A stretch of 64,000 bases of DNA from assembly GCF_026745355.1 (NCBI RefSeq), contig NC_079206.1, positions 12,891,779 to 12,955,778 on the forward strand, read 5' to 3'. Shown one piece after another: positions 23,231 through 36,263 of this stretch (position 1 is its first letter; each line of letters opens with the position of its first letter). The notes under the pieces were generated by a model. That model was not told the origin of the DNA. It did no database searches and saw only the letters and a list, made by a program, of their open reading frames with translations. This stretch comes from Beta vulgaris subsp. vulgaris (taxonomy: Eukaryota > Streptophyta > Magnoliopsida > Caryophyllales > Amaranthaceae). The translations under genes were made by a program, and so were the position numbers.

Positions 23231-23712
23231 GGCTAAACTATTAGGGCACGAAATTTTGTGCGAGAGGATAGAGAAGGAGATATAATAGTGTTAAGTATGT
23301 CGTTTGTGAATTGTGATGAGGCGGTTTACAACAGTACTATATTTGATGCTGTATAGATAATAAAAGGGTCAACGTGAGTCGTTTTGTTCTTTTGAAAGTT
23401 ATGGGACCAGTGGTCTATGGTTTTGCTTATATCTTTGTACAATATTTGATTCTAGAACTGCACATTTATATATTATTTAACTATTAAATTAAGTTATAAG
23501 TAATTGGAGCGTATTGCGGGCCAAAAAATTGATTTATATATTAAAATCTTAACCATTAATCAAATATATTTAAATTTCTCATTTCTAATTTGGATATTGT
23601 TCATGGATAAAGAAAATCCTCAAAAAATATTCCAATATACACGAGAAAACATAGTCATGTAGGGTTTTGTTTGATTCTACTTATTGTGTACATCAAGAGA
23701 ATGAAACTTTTA

Positions 23713-24032
23713 GGGGGCTTTTGGTTCATAAAGTGGTATAAGTTTGGAATAAGGAATGAAAACGGGGTGGTATAGGATTGGAACTTGATACTTGATTCCA
23801 TGTGTTTGGATATGTTTTAGAATGATTTTTTTCCTTTTTATTTTTGTACATGAAGGTTTGGTACTTGGTAGAAGTCATATCCACCTTCCCTGTTAGGTTT
23901 CTAAATCCCATACCTTATGGGGTTTGAGTTATGAGTTTAGAAATTTAAAATTTTGCAAACAAACATTAGGTATAGATTTTAGTCATTCTAAACCTATACC
24001 TCATACCTTATTTTTTTGAACCAAACACCCCC
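23713..24032. mobile_element. Tourist-type (PIF/Harbinger) MITE, 320 bp, TTA duplication
   Basis: Inverted ends GGGGGCTTTTGGTTCA and GGGGGTGTTTGGTTCA (right end read inward) match at 14 of 16 positions. TTA flanks both sides (23710-23712 and 24033-24035). This is the standard Tourist arrangement. No coding capacity. Confidence 0.88.
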
Positions 24033-24184
24033 TTATAATTTTGGAAAAAGCTATATGAAATCCTAAAAGTTAAAAATGGAAAAAATATGCATTAATTGAT
24101 ATATAATTTTTCCATAAATTCACAACTTATTTCCATTTTAGGTAGTGTATATATGTCTTATGTAGCATAACCCTATAATCTTTA

Positions 24185-24252
24185 ACGATGCAACATGCGT
24201 ATTGGCAATCGTGTATTGGAGAAATGGGAAATCTAATAAGGGACGGAGGGAG
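24185..24252. mobile_element. Single end of a Stowaway element
   Basis: The last 68 bp before TA at 24253 is, inverted, CTCCCTCCGTCCCTTATTAG followed by CCATTTCTCCAAT and TTGCCAATAC. It matches the left end of the complete element at 34645-34904. The opposite terminus is not recognisable, so this is a truncated or diverged copy. Confidence 0.7.
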
Positions 24253-25614
24253 TAATTTTAAAATAAAACTAGTAATTTTTGCACGTGATGCGTTCGTGAC
24301 ATCATGTTGATATTGTACATTATTCTTTTGTTACATTAGAGCTTTTTTGCCCTCATTAGTTATCTTGGAAGAGTAAAAATATAAAGGATATTTTATGAAA
24401 TTCAAGTTGACACCAAAGTATTCAAGAGTTGTCATTGTAGATATATCAACGGTTTTTTAACCAACCTTGGTGGGGAGGGGGGAGGTGGTGTGGTTGGGTG
24501 ATTAAGGTTGAGATTGGGTGAAAAAATCGTTTTTTTTTTTTTGTATTATTATAAGAGATGAAAAAACATGTTATTTATGTTTCTTTTGACTGGAAAAAAG
24601 AAGTAATCTTAAAATATAAAGTTCGACATTCAACTGTTTGAAAATACTATAAAATTTGATTCCTTCTGTTTACTCCCTTCAGAACAAATTAGTTAGGCAA
24701 TTCGACATTCAATTATGGGGGATGATAAAAGCTAAACCCGTTTATATTGAAGATACATGTAATATGATATACAATCTTTTCTCACAAGTTACAATAGGAG
24801 TTTTTTGTTTGGTTCTTGGCTCTCAAAAGCCAGATTTCAGTTGCTCATATAATGCCCATAAAAGAATCCCAATCAATGTATCTCTTGCCAAATCTCTAAG
24901 GAATTTATTGATCCAAGCATTAGGAACAACAGCACCAGCTTTTTTCCCAGCTATGTCGCGAAAGCGTAGATTACCCTGGTCTGAGACAAGTGCATAAATC
25001 ACTCCATTCAAGTGCCCTTTTCCGATTACTCCTACCACCCTCTTACAGTTATTTACAGCTTCGCTCCATTTCAGAGACCACGCTAGGTACTGCAAATGTA
25101 AGCCTTAAAAGTTAAAATTGGAAAAAAAAAAAAAAAAATTAAGATGCATTCTGCTAGAGTTTTTGAGTTTGATGATTGAACTTAAGAGAAATGAGAACAC
25201 TACCGTGTCTCGTTCATGTATAAGTGGCAGTAAAAGGGAAGGGTATGCTGAGCTGAGTTTCTCATAAAGCCGGTAAGAACTATCATCAGTATCCAATTCC
25301 TGTAATCAGTTACAGCTGAAAACTTGAGCAAGAAATATAAGGCATATAACCATTCATTAGTGTATGTGTCGAAATCAAAATGGCCTATTTGGTAGACAAT
25401 AATATACTGTATGTGATAATCACAATGAAGTCATAGGTAGATTCATGAAGAAAATCTTATCCTAATGTCTATTGTCATTATTTGATAGAAATTATGTATT
25501 CTCAATTTTCCCCCTTCGCAATATTTCTATCGACTTATACTATCACCGTGTCACTTTAGAGGTGGTATTGGGTGACTAGTATCATATTTGTGAAACAAAA
25601 CACTATTTAAGGAT

Positions 25615-26275
25615 TGTTGGATTTTATAATAAATGCTTTTAAAGGAAACTCAAGAGTTGCTTCAAAAGAGAATGTGAAGAGTCCTACATTGATAGAATAA
25701 TAGGTAGTGTAAGGGGTTTATATACATTACACTTTCTATACCCATTGAGTTGTGTGACAAAAGGACTTTTAGTGGGCATGTGGTGAGTGGAGTCACCACA
25801 CGCGCGCGCCCGCCCGGTCCGGGCCAGGGCGGGGAATAAACTTAACTTAACTAAAGTTTTGGGTTAAAAATCTATTGTTTTTAGCCAGTAATTAGGTTAC
25901 CGTTTTTTCCCGAATTTCCTCCCTTAATGAGCCGTTATTTCCTAATTACGGGCCATTATCTCCTCCCACTAAGTCGGCTGGTAACCACGTTTTAACCCTA
26001 TTATCCTTTTATAAATACAGAGGTTACTGTTCTCATTAACACACAGAAAATCATAAACACCTTCTCGACAATATCTTTCTGGGCAATATTCAAGATCGTT
26101 CTCAATCTGTTTTTCCATCTACACTGGAAACTCAGAGACCGTGTACCCATGGAGGTTGATTGCTAAGAGGCCGTGTGTTGTAGCGGGGCAAATTCAACTT
26201 TAGGGCAGTGAATTCTTCACGCCACGGTTTTCCAGATAAGTTAAATTTATATTGTTAGCGGTTTTAGTTCCTACA
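25615..26275. mobile_element. Copia-type solo LTR, 661 bp, inside TraB intron 5
   Basis: It starts TGTTGGATTTTATAA and ends TTCCTACA, with identical AGGAT flanks (25610-25614 and 26276-26280), so both borders are firm. It has a GC-rich patch (25800-25835) and a possible TATA box (TATAAATA near 26011). No internal region or second LTR remains, so it is a solo LTR. It lies in the 1.1-kb intron between TraB exons 5 and 6. Confidence 0.88.
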
Positions 26276-27101
26276 AGGATGCCATGGAAATTGGCATTGG
26301 CATAAAAACTTCTTTGCGAATACATTACTTTTACCACCAATTATTACCGACTATTAAACAATTTAAGAAATGGACATCAAAACCATGAAGTGGCAAGGAT
26401 GACCTTCACATTGTCTCTGGATGTATCTGATGAAGATGTGATTCCACGGACAACTGAACCCACTAAGCTCAGCTTTTCACCCCATTTCAGTGAGTTCCAT
26501 GCCCTCTCAAGCTAAAAGAAGAGAAAGATACACTCACTTCAGATATATCTGAGTCCTATGATCAGCCTGAAGTTATCTCAGGAATTGAAATTGTCAGCCA
26601 AAACCGAGCACTTGCAAGTTATAAAATCACATAAGACTTACAGTGATTTCAATGGGCCGATCACCCAACACTATTTGAGCACCAATTTCTTCAGACACTG
26701 TCCGAGCAACGCGAAACTACAATCAAAGAATCATAACTCAGGAAATTTGATAACTAATTTCCTGATACATTTCAAAGGCTAACCATAGCAATTAGCAAGT
26801 TAACTACCTCATCTCCAAAGGGTCGATCAACGTCCGAAGAGATTTTGGATGAGAAGACTGCCAACAATAGCCTTAATGCTAATGCAGTACAGTTTGTCCC
26901 CCTATCATAAGAAGAAAGCAACATGTTTAGCGACAGCACTCTTCCATTTTGATGAATGACAAGATAATGAATTAACTAGGATTATCCAAGTTTATGCTAC
27001 GGCCAACAGCACCGAAAAATTCAGCACCACCTAAGGAAAACATATTTGACCTAAGTGGTTTTTCTGGCTGACTGCTGCTGGAGGTGTACATTATCCCAGC
27101 T

Positions 27102-29595
27102 CTGGAGAAGATCTGTGACAATTGAGCTTAAGCCATGGATTGAAGATGAATGAGCACATAAATAAGTCATAAATTGTGGTAGAAAAAGGAAGCCAGATAC
27201 CTACATTTATTTCTACAACATTCCTCATAGGAATTTGACATGCGTTATTGTGTCTAGCATAACCAGATCACTATCCTAAATAGATTACGGTTATCTGATG
27301 TAAAATATCCCATATAGATGTCCAAACTGATGCACTTCCACCAGAAAAACATGTGATTCTCTTCATTATAGGTTCACTAATACCCAAATTCCTTGGTGAG
27401 AATGATTCGTAATAGAAACTTACAAGAAAAAACACATGTTGGTTAAAGAAGATGAATAACTTTGGATAATCTATGTCAGATTACATTGAATATTTTTCAC
27501 CATTCTCTCTATATATTATATATAATGTAACTAGAAAGGAACTGTAACATTTCATATTAGCAGCAAAAAGAAGAGCATCCACAAAAAAGAAAGACTTTTA
27601 TACATACACTAATATATATGAGTAATGTACTACAATGATAGGCTGATAGCAATTTACTTCATTTATCGTCATATGTTTGCTTCAGCATAAGATTATACAA
27701 TATATAAACTACTAGTGTTTATAAGTTGAAGAAACTAGTTTAAGTGTATGGCTAGAATAGAAATTCTTGAGAATAATCTGAATAACCTATTGCTCCAATA
27801 TTTCTCTCAAATTCTTCTTGCTTTCTCCCTCTATCATCAAGATCTGTCTTCGCAACAATGGTTGAAGTCTCCATTGTATTAGAGCCTACAATTGTATTTT
27901 CTTCTTCAATCAATTAAAAATAATATTAGTTGTCCTCATCTTCAATTTTCTGAAATTGTAACCATTTCATCCTCAATTCTTATCAAGTAGCTATCCTAGT
28001 TTGACCTTTTTACAGATATAAGATGTGCTCAATATTGATTTCATCAAGAGGAGTTGTATAATATCTCAATGGCATTGCTCTAGGAAATGTGCTTTGCCCC
28101 CTAAGCAAAAATTCCGATTTTCGAGCAACACAGTCGCCGGGTCTGATGATGGTTCAGTGAAAAGCAGATCAGTGAGATACACAAAAATAATGATGTTGTC
28201 CAAAAAGGCTAGAATGACCCAAGTTAGTTCACATTTACGCGAAATACGCCTAAAACCCCTATATGATTTCATATTTACCCAATATAGGCCAAAATGACCA
28301 TAATGAGTTCATTCTTACTCGAAATAGGATAGAAAGACCTCAATTAGTGATGAGTCTGTCACTATGAATGAGATCGATGTAGAGCAAAATAAGTACATGT
28401 GAATAAATTAGAAACCAGCTAGAATGGCTATGGTTGGTTGTTTTGATTGAGTTTAATGATGGATTGGTTGTTGTAATAAGAATGGTGTTGCAATTGTATA
28501 TGTGGATGAATTTGGATGATTAAAGGTGGTTGGATTGGTGTTTTGATTGTTGTATATTGTGCTTTATACAGGCTATGTTTCCCACATTTGAGTTTTTTCC
28601 TATACATTGACAAATACTGCCGAAATTTCGACTTCATAGCACGAATTGGTGTGTTGAAAAGGTGACATGGAGGAAAAGTAGCAATGGATCTTGGAATAAG
28701 TTGTGCAGGCTTGAAGTATGGGGTGATGGAGGTAGGAAAAAATAACAGAGGTAGAAAAATCGGAAGAAATGCTACTGCCATAAGCAGGCGTAAGTGGAGT
28801 AGAAACTGCAGTAGCTACTGCTGTAGTGCTGTACTTGCGAAAAGAAATGCATTAATTTGCTATGTTTCTACTTTCTAGGCTAAAATTGCAGCAAAATAGT
28901 GTCCAATTTGCATGAATTATAAGCAACCGCGCCAAAATATTGCATGCTGTACTAACAAAAAACACAAAGCACACATTAGATAGTTGTGGGTTTTAGGCCA
29001 AAACCTCAGCAAATTAATGCAAAATCTGCCGGCAGAAATTAAAGTACTCTGATTTTTAGCAAGCCTTTAATCGCAGCAAATTAGGCCCCTTTCAAATGTA
29101 ACAGTTTTTTCATACTGATATAAACATATGACAAATTTCAATCAAAGGGTATGTCTCACCTTCAAATGCACTACAAATCTCTCAATCTTACTTATTGAAA
29201 CTCTGAACTTCAACTTCATAGTTTCAGAAACTATTGAAACTCTGAACTTCAACTTCATAGTTCTTTTCAATCAAATTATGTGCTTAGAGCTTGTATCCCG
29301 ACTTATTTTCAGTTCAATTCAGTTCAGTTCTCATATTCTTTACTTTAAATTTAATAACCCACCTTAAAATTTCTCGTTGCACATTTTCACTTTCGCTCTC
29401 TCAGTCTCATCCTAACTCGTCAGTTTTTCGCTCTCAATGTTGGATTTCAGTGAGGAAATTAAAATGGGTATATTGTATATTATATTATACCTTAGATGTA
29501 TATGATGTTTCACCACATAAAACTTAGAATTGTAACCCAAAAAAAAAGCAAAAATAAGATTAGCGAAGTTTGATTAAAAGGCAGAAAAAACTTGC
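27102..29595. other. Intron 1 of the TraB pseudogene, no other gene recognised
   Basis: About 2.5 kb between exon 1 and exon 2. It contains a short tandem repeat of about 40 bp (AACTCTGAACTTCAACTTCA at about 29199 and 29239). Small open frames (28025-28297, 28428-28781, 28684-28878) lack family motifs and are not called. Confidence 0.5.
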
Positions 29596-30010
29596 CTACT
29601 ACGGCACAGCTCAACGACAACATTATCGGCTCTGAACATGGGCAGAGGAGGCCCAATCAATGTGAGTAGTACCAACCAACCAAATCTCATCGGGCTCAAC
29701 AAACTCGGCCCGCCAAGGAGGAACAAGCCCAAATTGATGTTTCTGGACCAAGACCAAACAGCCCATATCAGCCAAGTCAAGAAGTTCAGGGTGAGCTTCT
29801 GAAATAGCTGAACGAGAAACAGAAGAAATTTGAGAGGAACAGTAATCGAACTCGGGTGGTGGAGGATTAATTGATGCTTCACAAGTTATCGTAGTAAAAT
29901 GGGGTTTAGATTTCACCGTTGGAGGAGAGAGAAAATTCAGGCGTTTAAAGAACAGTGCTGGTGGTGGACAGGGTGGTGGTGGCACAATGAAAAAAATATG
30001 TGCTTCTCAT

Positions 30011-30709
30011 TTTATTTTATTTTGTGTATAATATCTTGACAATTTTTTTAGTGTATAATATATCAATGTCAATTTAATCTCTATTTTATATGTGAAGAGA
30101 GGTAGGACACCAAAATATATAAATTCTTATTTTACCCCCAACAAATTAAGCAAATTACATTTAATAGAATAAGGGAAAGGAAATAAGGGGGAAATAAAAA
30201 AAAATCAAAGGAGAAACGTAGATTATCAAATCAGTAACTTCTCAAATATCAAAATTATATATTTTTTAAAATACACACCCGTTATTTGGTAGGAAAAATT
30301 CCATGATTAACTATCAATATGCAATATGTAGTTAAATGCTCCATAAACTTATTCCTTTCTATTTCATAATTTATCGCAAACAACAAAACACGGCAAAAAA
30401 CACTTTGATGTTTTTGGGTAGTAAAGAATATTATATATGTAACACTAATTGTATACGAAGTGTTTGCACTTTGAACCCAGAAATTTCTTGATGAAGTTAT
30501 TCATTATTGTTACCTTATTGTTATTTTGTCAATCAAGCTTTGATTTTTGGGTAGTGAAAATGATATTTATACATAAGCGTAATGTTATCAATGGTTTGTT
30601 TTAGAGAAGCGCCAAATTTGTAGTTCAGGAATTCTTATTAGCGAGATTATTCTATTTAAGTTTGAGATTATACACAATAAACTATGCTTGCATCGCGTGC
30701 TTATAAAAC
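30011..30709. other. Region upstream of the TraB pseudogene, nothing recognised
   Basis: AT-rich sequence that would contain the promoter of the minus-strand gene, but no clear promoter element could be assigned. Confidence 0.35.
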
Positions 30710-31690
30710 TAGTAAGTACTTATATTAACTAGTAATTCCAAAAAATATTAACTACTAATCCGCAAAAAATAAATGAGTTACACTTTCTTTTCACAATCAG
30801 TAATACTTATTTATAATAATCAATAACACCTACTTATATTAACCAGTAACTTCAAAAAATATTAAACATTAATTTCCAAAGAATAAATGAGTAATACTTA
30901 TATTACTGAGTAATCCATAAAATATAAATGAGTAACAACTACTTATATAACACCCATAAATCAGTAATGAGTAGTTGTATAAATAGTAACTCCAAAACAT
31001 AAATGAGTAACACCTACTTATATTAATCAGTAACACACAAAATATGATTAACACCTACTTATATTAATTAGTAACACTCAAAATATGAATAAGTAACAAC
31101 TACTTATAAAATCTCCAAAATATGAATCAGTAATTTCTAGTTATATAAATTAGTAATTAATTTTCAAAATATCAATGAGTAACATCTACTTATATTAACC
31201 ACTAACCACAACATATGAATCTGTAAAGCCTAGTTATATAAATTAGTAACTTCAAAAATATGAATGACTAACACCTATTTATATATTAATTAGTAACCCC
31301 AAAAATATGATTGATAACACCTACTTATATATTAATTAGTAATCTCGAAAATATGAATCACTAATGCCTACTTATATAAATTAGTAACCCCAAAAATATC
31401 AATGAGTAACACCTACTTATATTAACTGGTAACCTCGAAAATATGAACTACTAATGCCTACTTATATAAATCAGTAAATTCCAAAATATCATTGAGTAAC
31501 GCCTACTTATATTAACCAGTAACTCCAAAATATGAATCAGTAATATCTGCGTATAATAATCAGTAACACGAACTTATATTAATCAGTGACGCATGACTAA
31601 TAATACACGGTAACCCCTAAAGATATGGATCACTAACATGTAGATATTTAGATGAGCAACTCAATGATTGTAACCCCTAAAGATATGGAT
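30710..31690. repeat. Tandem array, about 45-bp AT-rich unit, around 20 copies
   Basis: The unit is approximately CACCTACTTATATTAA followed by TTAGTAACCCCAAAAATATG and AATGAGTAA. It recurs across nearly 1 kb with many substitutions and small length changes. TAGTAAC/AGTAAC and ACTTATAT are the most constant words. A shorter related AGTAACCTA...TTAACCTA series lies at 32545-32640. No coding content. Confidence 0.85.
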
Positions 31691-31925
31691 CACTAAGCAT
31701 GTGATGTCTTTAACTCAAAGACTACAAAAGCTATAAGCAAATTACTTAAATTAAAGGAAAATAAAGGGAAATATACATTAGGCACAATCAATGAAATAGC
31801 CCATATTCATAACATCTTCAAAGACCCTACTAACAAAGCTTGGACACTGTTGCTAAGTGGGAATAACTTAAACGAAAAGTAGATCTAGTTTTTTCTTATG
31901 AAATTCAAGTTCGTGATCTCATTTA

Positions 31926-32431
31926 TGCTATGTTTGGGAATGAGCATTTCATTTTTAAATGTAGAATTGGGCCAAATGATATGTTTGAGAAATCCATGAA
32001 TTTGGAATTGGAATTGGCCCAATTCCAACCAAATTTCAACCTTTATAATAATAGCCCAATTTTAAGAATTCTGAAATTCCATGTGCAAGGGTGTCATTTG
32101 CAAATTCTAAACCCTAACTATTTTCTACTTTCCTCTTCAAGTGTTAACATATTCCTAACTTTCTCTCTCCTCAATTATAAAACCTAGCTTTCTCTCCTCC
32201 ATTAACGAATCTCTTAGCTTTCTTTTCCTCCATTAACGTATCTTTAGCTTATAACTATTCGATCTCATCTCTGTAAATTCTATGGTAAGCCAAACAATGG
32301 AGATTGATTTGAAATCCTAAATTTGAAATTCTTAAGTTTACCAAACAATGAATTTGATTTTAGATTTCATGATTCGAGAATACAAATTCCAAATGAATCA
32401 TTTCAAATGAAATGCTCATTCCCAAACTACC
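31926..32431. mobile_element. MITE with long inverted ends, TTA duplication
   Basis: GTTTGGGAATGAGCATTTCA near the left end is repeated exactly, inverted, at the right end (about 32405-32427). TTA flanks both sides (31923-31925 and 32432-32434), fitting a PIF/Harbinger MITE. The exact first bases are uncertain because the left end has two extra bases. No transposase. Confidence 0.72.
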
Positions 32432-33399
32432 TTATTGTATTTTCATTTACATGTACCTTCATATTATTTATAAAAATTTTATGTTACTATTATTGTTTGG
32501 AAAATTTCATATTATTGTTTATGTTATAAATCTAAAAGTCGAAAACATTAATTAGTAACCTATGTTTAAGTCAATCATTAACCTATACTTTAACTTATAC
32601 TTAAGTTAGTTACTAACCCATGACTAAGCTAATCAATAAACAATTATTGATTATGCAAAAAGTTGGGATTATGATTCACAACATTCAATGGAAGTTGAAG
32701 AGCAAGATAGAATTTAACTTCTTAAGCAAAATGAAATGGAAGAACAAGAAGAACGAACACAAAGCAAGTTTAGTGGGCTTTACAGGAACTTCGGGCTGAA
32801 ATTCATGAAAGATAAAAAAAACATGAAATGTTATGGGCTTTGGAGTAAGGAAATCCACAACATAATATACACAAGGGGAGTAAAAAGAAATAAGAACAAA
32901 GGAATTTAGATGCAAGAAGCCATTGAGAAAAAACACTCCCAACATAAGGAGAAAATTTAAAAAAGAGAAAGAAAGAAAAGAGAACAAGTACATATTACAA
33001 AACTGGTTGCAAAGCTTATATATGGGTGAAAAGGACTACTGATAGCAAGATTCTATTATTATTGTGGTGAGCATTTTAATTTTTGACTTAGTGATATGTC
33101 TATTTTATATAGAGTTTTTACCCCGTCCTTCATGAATTATTTGTCTTAATTGCGTCTTCGGAGTCCTTTTTAGTACTAATGTGCTCCTTGTAGTGTGTTT
33201 GTATTATCAGATTGATTATTGTAGGAATTACCATATTTTGGTACATTTCCTATTCTTTTATACCACTACAAGAGACGATGTATTTTTGGGAGCACGATCA
33301 CTTTGCATGAGTTGGATTCTATGGTTGAAGAGATTTCCAAGGAGTGGTCATTTGCTTGATTCCGATAATTAACGCAGAAAATATGATATTTTGAGGATC
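32432..33399. other. Intergenic DNA, no gene recognised
   Basis: AT-rich sequence. The GAA-rich stretch 32690-32990 yields a hydrophobic minus-strand frame without family motifs, which is not called. Confidence 0.4.
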
Positions 33400-34560
33400 G
33401 AATTTTGGGCATAAAAAGCTTATGACCGCCCGACCGGGTGAAATCTCCCCGAGTTGGCCGGGTGACTTGACTTAGCCAAATTCAGAGACTTGAAAGAGCC
33501 AGAGACTTCTACTCGTAGGCCCGACCATGCGAAATTCGCCCGGGTTGGTCGGGCGAGGTGAGAACAAGTGAGACTGAAGAAGCTGGAATGCGCCCGGTTG
33601 GGCACGACGAAGAAACTGAGCACCTGATGACCGCCCGATCCGGCGAAATCCGCACGGGTAGGTCGGGTAGGACTTTTTAAAACACTTTTTGAGCGCGTGT
33701 TGCGCCAGTTTTTGATGGGTACATAATTACTTATCTTTTCAGAATGAATAGACTACGTTTTATTATTAGAGTTTCGACTTTTAGTTTCTAAGCACTATTT
33801 TATTTACCTAAGAACCCTAGTATTGTTTTTTCTCATTTTTATTCATTGAACTTTCAATAGAAGTGTGGATTTCACAAGATTGTTTCTATAATTGGTATTT
33901 TTCTCTTCCTTTATTATTTTTGTTTAGTTCTTGATTATTTATTCATCATGTTTACTTATTTCATCATGAGTAGTTATTTCAAATATGATTGAGTAGTCTA
34001 TTTCTAGAGTTTAGGGGATCCATGATCAATTATGAAGGGATGTTTATAAAGTATTGATATTTAATGATGTTTGTTGATTCCTATTGAATGTATTAACTCT
34101 ATTCAATCTGATTTGGACAAATTTGATTGCTATAGTATTGCAATATTAGGTTATGCGCCGAGAGGTATAAACTTGATATTAAGGCTAGTTTCAATAGGTA
34201 ATTTTGGTATTAATAAATTGCGAGAGGCTGTCAATATCATTCTATGGTTGATTTCGATTCGAGAGAACAACGCAACCTGTTAAGCTGCATTATTAATGAT
34301 TGATTGTTGTGTTTCATCCTGGAATTATTGTTCATTGGTGAACCCATACCCTAGACTTTTTATTATTGATATTCTTGATTTAGTTATTGTTCAGTTTAGC
34401 TTAATAACCAACAACACTCGTTCCCTATAATCTAGATTTGATTGACAATTAGGAAAAGAACACTGTTTTTCCCTATGGATTCGATCCTACTTCCATGACT
34501 ACTATTTGTTAGAGGACTTTAGGATGACTTTTGATGATTAGGTGATACGACTTTAGCCTG
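33400..34560 (+). mobile_element. Decayed Ty3/gypsy-like LTR remnant
   Basis: 33421-33670 has repeated CCCGACCGGGTGAAAT and GGTCGGGCGA words. After about 750 bp of T-rich sequence it is followed by TTTTTCCCTATGGATTCGATCC at 34467-34488, a phrase typical of the 3' part of plant gypsy LTRs. No second LTR, TSD or gag/pol was found, so borders are not defined. The assignment is by resemblance only. Confidence 0.4.
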
Positions 34561-34644
34561 TCACTTAGGTAAAAGAACTTAAACTGGTTTTTTTTAAGAA
34601 ACTGGAACTATTAAAGTTACTTCACGTAATTGACTTACTTTATA

Positions 34645-34904
34645 CTCCCTCCGTCCCTTAATAGAGTGCCCATTTCTCCAATGCACGTTTGCCAATGCAC
34701 GTTTTGTATCGTTAATATCTTTAGTTTCATATTAGTAAAAATTATAAAAGTTTGATTTTCTTAATGTACGTAATGAGACGAATCAAACAAGACCCCACAT
34801 GACTATGTTTTTTCTTATATATTAGAAATATTTTTTGAGGGCTTTCTTTACCTTTGAATAGTGTCCAAAAAAGAAATGGGCACTCTATTAAGGGACGGAG
34901 GGAG
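34645..34904. mobile_element. Stowaway-type element, 260 bp, TA duplication
   Basis: Inverted ends start CTCCCTCCGTCCCTTAATAG and pair over more than 30 bp, through AGTGCCCATTTC. TA flanks at 34643-34644 and 34905-34906. The end sequence matches the single end at 24185-24252. Confidence 0.93.
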
Positions 34905-34906
34905 TA

Positions 34907-35959
34907 TAAGTTAGTATGTATTTTGTTTATTTGTTAAGGAAAGAAATTCGAATTGACTTTAAACCGACCCGAGTTGACCCGAGCAATTGAACATGTACCC
35001 GACTCGAAATTTCATGGACCATAGACGGACCAAACCTGAATGGAACAAATGTGTACCAAACGTAATTCGAATGCAAAGTTGATTAGAATACGATCCAACT
35101 CGTATCTGATCCGCATGACCCATTTTGCCACATCTAGATGATACCATGTACGTAAAATTCTACTTCATATGTTCTTTTGTAGTTCCATTATTTTTATTTT
35201 TATTTTTTTCAATATATAATTTTAATAGTCAATAGTTTAATAATTAATTAATAATATAAGTAGTAAAGTTTAATAATGCAAAAACACATTGAAAACAAAT
35301 TTAACAATATATTACATAAATGTAATTGATTACATCATTGGATTCTAAATAAGTGCAACAGTTTTACTTTCAAACTTGTTAACATCCAAGTTTCACCAAA
35401 TATATTTGTAATTATACGTTAGCAAAAGTCATAAAAAATCGATATCATAAAAGTACTCATTGACACAAATCCAATAACATTTTATAAGATAATAGATAAT
35501 TTTATATATTTAGTAAAGAGAGTACAGTCAAAGTCAATTGTGTAATTGGTGCAAAAGTAAAAGTATTAAAAAATAAACTGTTATTAAATTAAAAAAAAAT
35601 ATAATCAACGTTAACACTACAAGTAGTGCAAAAGTGAAATATTGTAATTATGAATGAACCTATGTAGTATGATAAAGACGTTCTAATTGGTACCAATAAG
35701 AATTTGAAACCGGAACCCATTAGAACTAGAGATTAGGAGAATAATTAGGTATCCAGTTTTGAACTCGAAACTCTTTTAAAAGACACGATTTTGGATCCGA
35801 TTATTTCAAGTATCACTTCTTGGAACCGAAACCTGAAGCATTTGTTACATGATCGGTTTTTTTTTTTTTTACAATGGCTAAACAAAGGAGAAAGTCAATA
35901 TCCTTCCTTTCTCGCTGTAGTCGCGAGTATGTGGGAATCCATGACATTTTCTCTACTAA
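34907..35959. other. Intergenic DNA with a hAT-like end
   Basis: No gene recognised. At 35115-35138 the sequence CCCATTTTGCCACATCTAG is, inverted, CTAGATGTGGCAAAATGGG, a hAT-like terminus related to the element at 43616-44175. Its partner end is not identifiable. Confidence 0.4.
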
Positions 35960-36207
35960 GGTCTTGTTCTTTTGAACTTATTTTGGCTAAATTGAAGATG
36001 AAATAACTGAAATTAATTGAACTAAACTAAAATTAATTGAACTAAACTGAAATTAATTTAACTAAAATGAAATTAACTGAACTGAAATTAAATGAAATAA
36101 GAGAAACTGAACTGAATTGTATATTTCATTTTCTAAAATAATAATCAATAAGTATTAACATAATATTATCAATACTTATTACCAATACTTATTAATAATA
36201 AATTATC

Positions 36208-36263
<56 letters not shown>

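Larger units (their letters stand above)
24823..30010 (-). pseudogene. TraB-domain protein gene, seven exons, disrupted
   Basis: Minus-strand exons: 1, about 30010-29596; 2, 27101-26986; 3, 26901-26808; 4, 26716-26642; 5, 26511-26404; 6, 25299-25204; 7, 25089-24823. Together they encode a plant TraB/PrgY-domain protein: EIWLVGTTHI and DNVVVELCRSR (exon 1), AGIMYTSS...LGGAEFFGAVGRSINL (2), ALALRLLLAVFSSKISSDV (3), EEIGAQIVLGDRPIEIT (4), ERAWNSLKWGEKLSL (5), LYEKLSSAYPSLLLPLIHERD (6), and VVGVIGKGHLNGVIYALVSD with a C-terminal hydrophobic segment (7). Lesions: exon 1 has lost about 20 nt with a frameshift after THI. The donor after exon 2 reads AT, not GT. Exon 3 has 5 extra nt. The only upstream ATG (30010) is out of frame by one base in a T-run. 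Intron 1 would start with GC. The N-terminus is Ser/Pro-rich and could be an organelle signal. Family identity is strong; whether all lesions are real depends on sequence quality. Confidence 0.85.

Noticed and set aside
24656..24997. 113-codon plus-strand frame
   Set aside because: Overlaps TraB exon 7 on the opposite strand and has no motif of its own.
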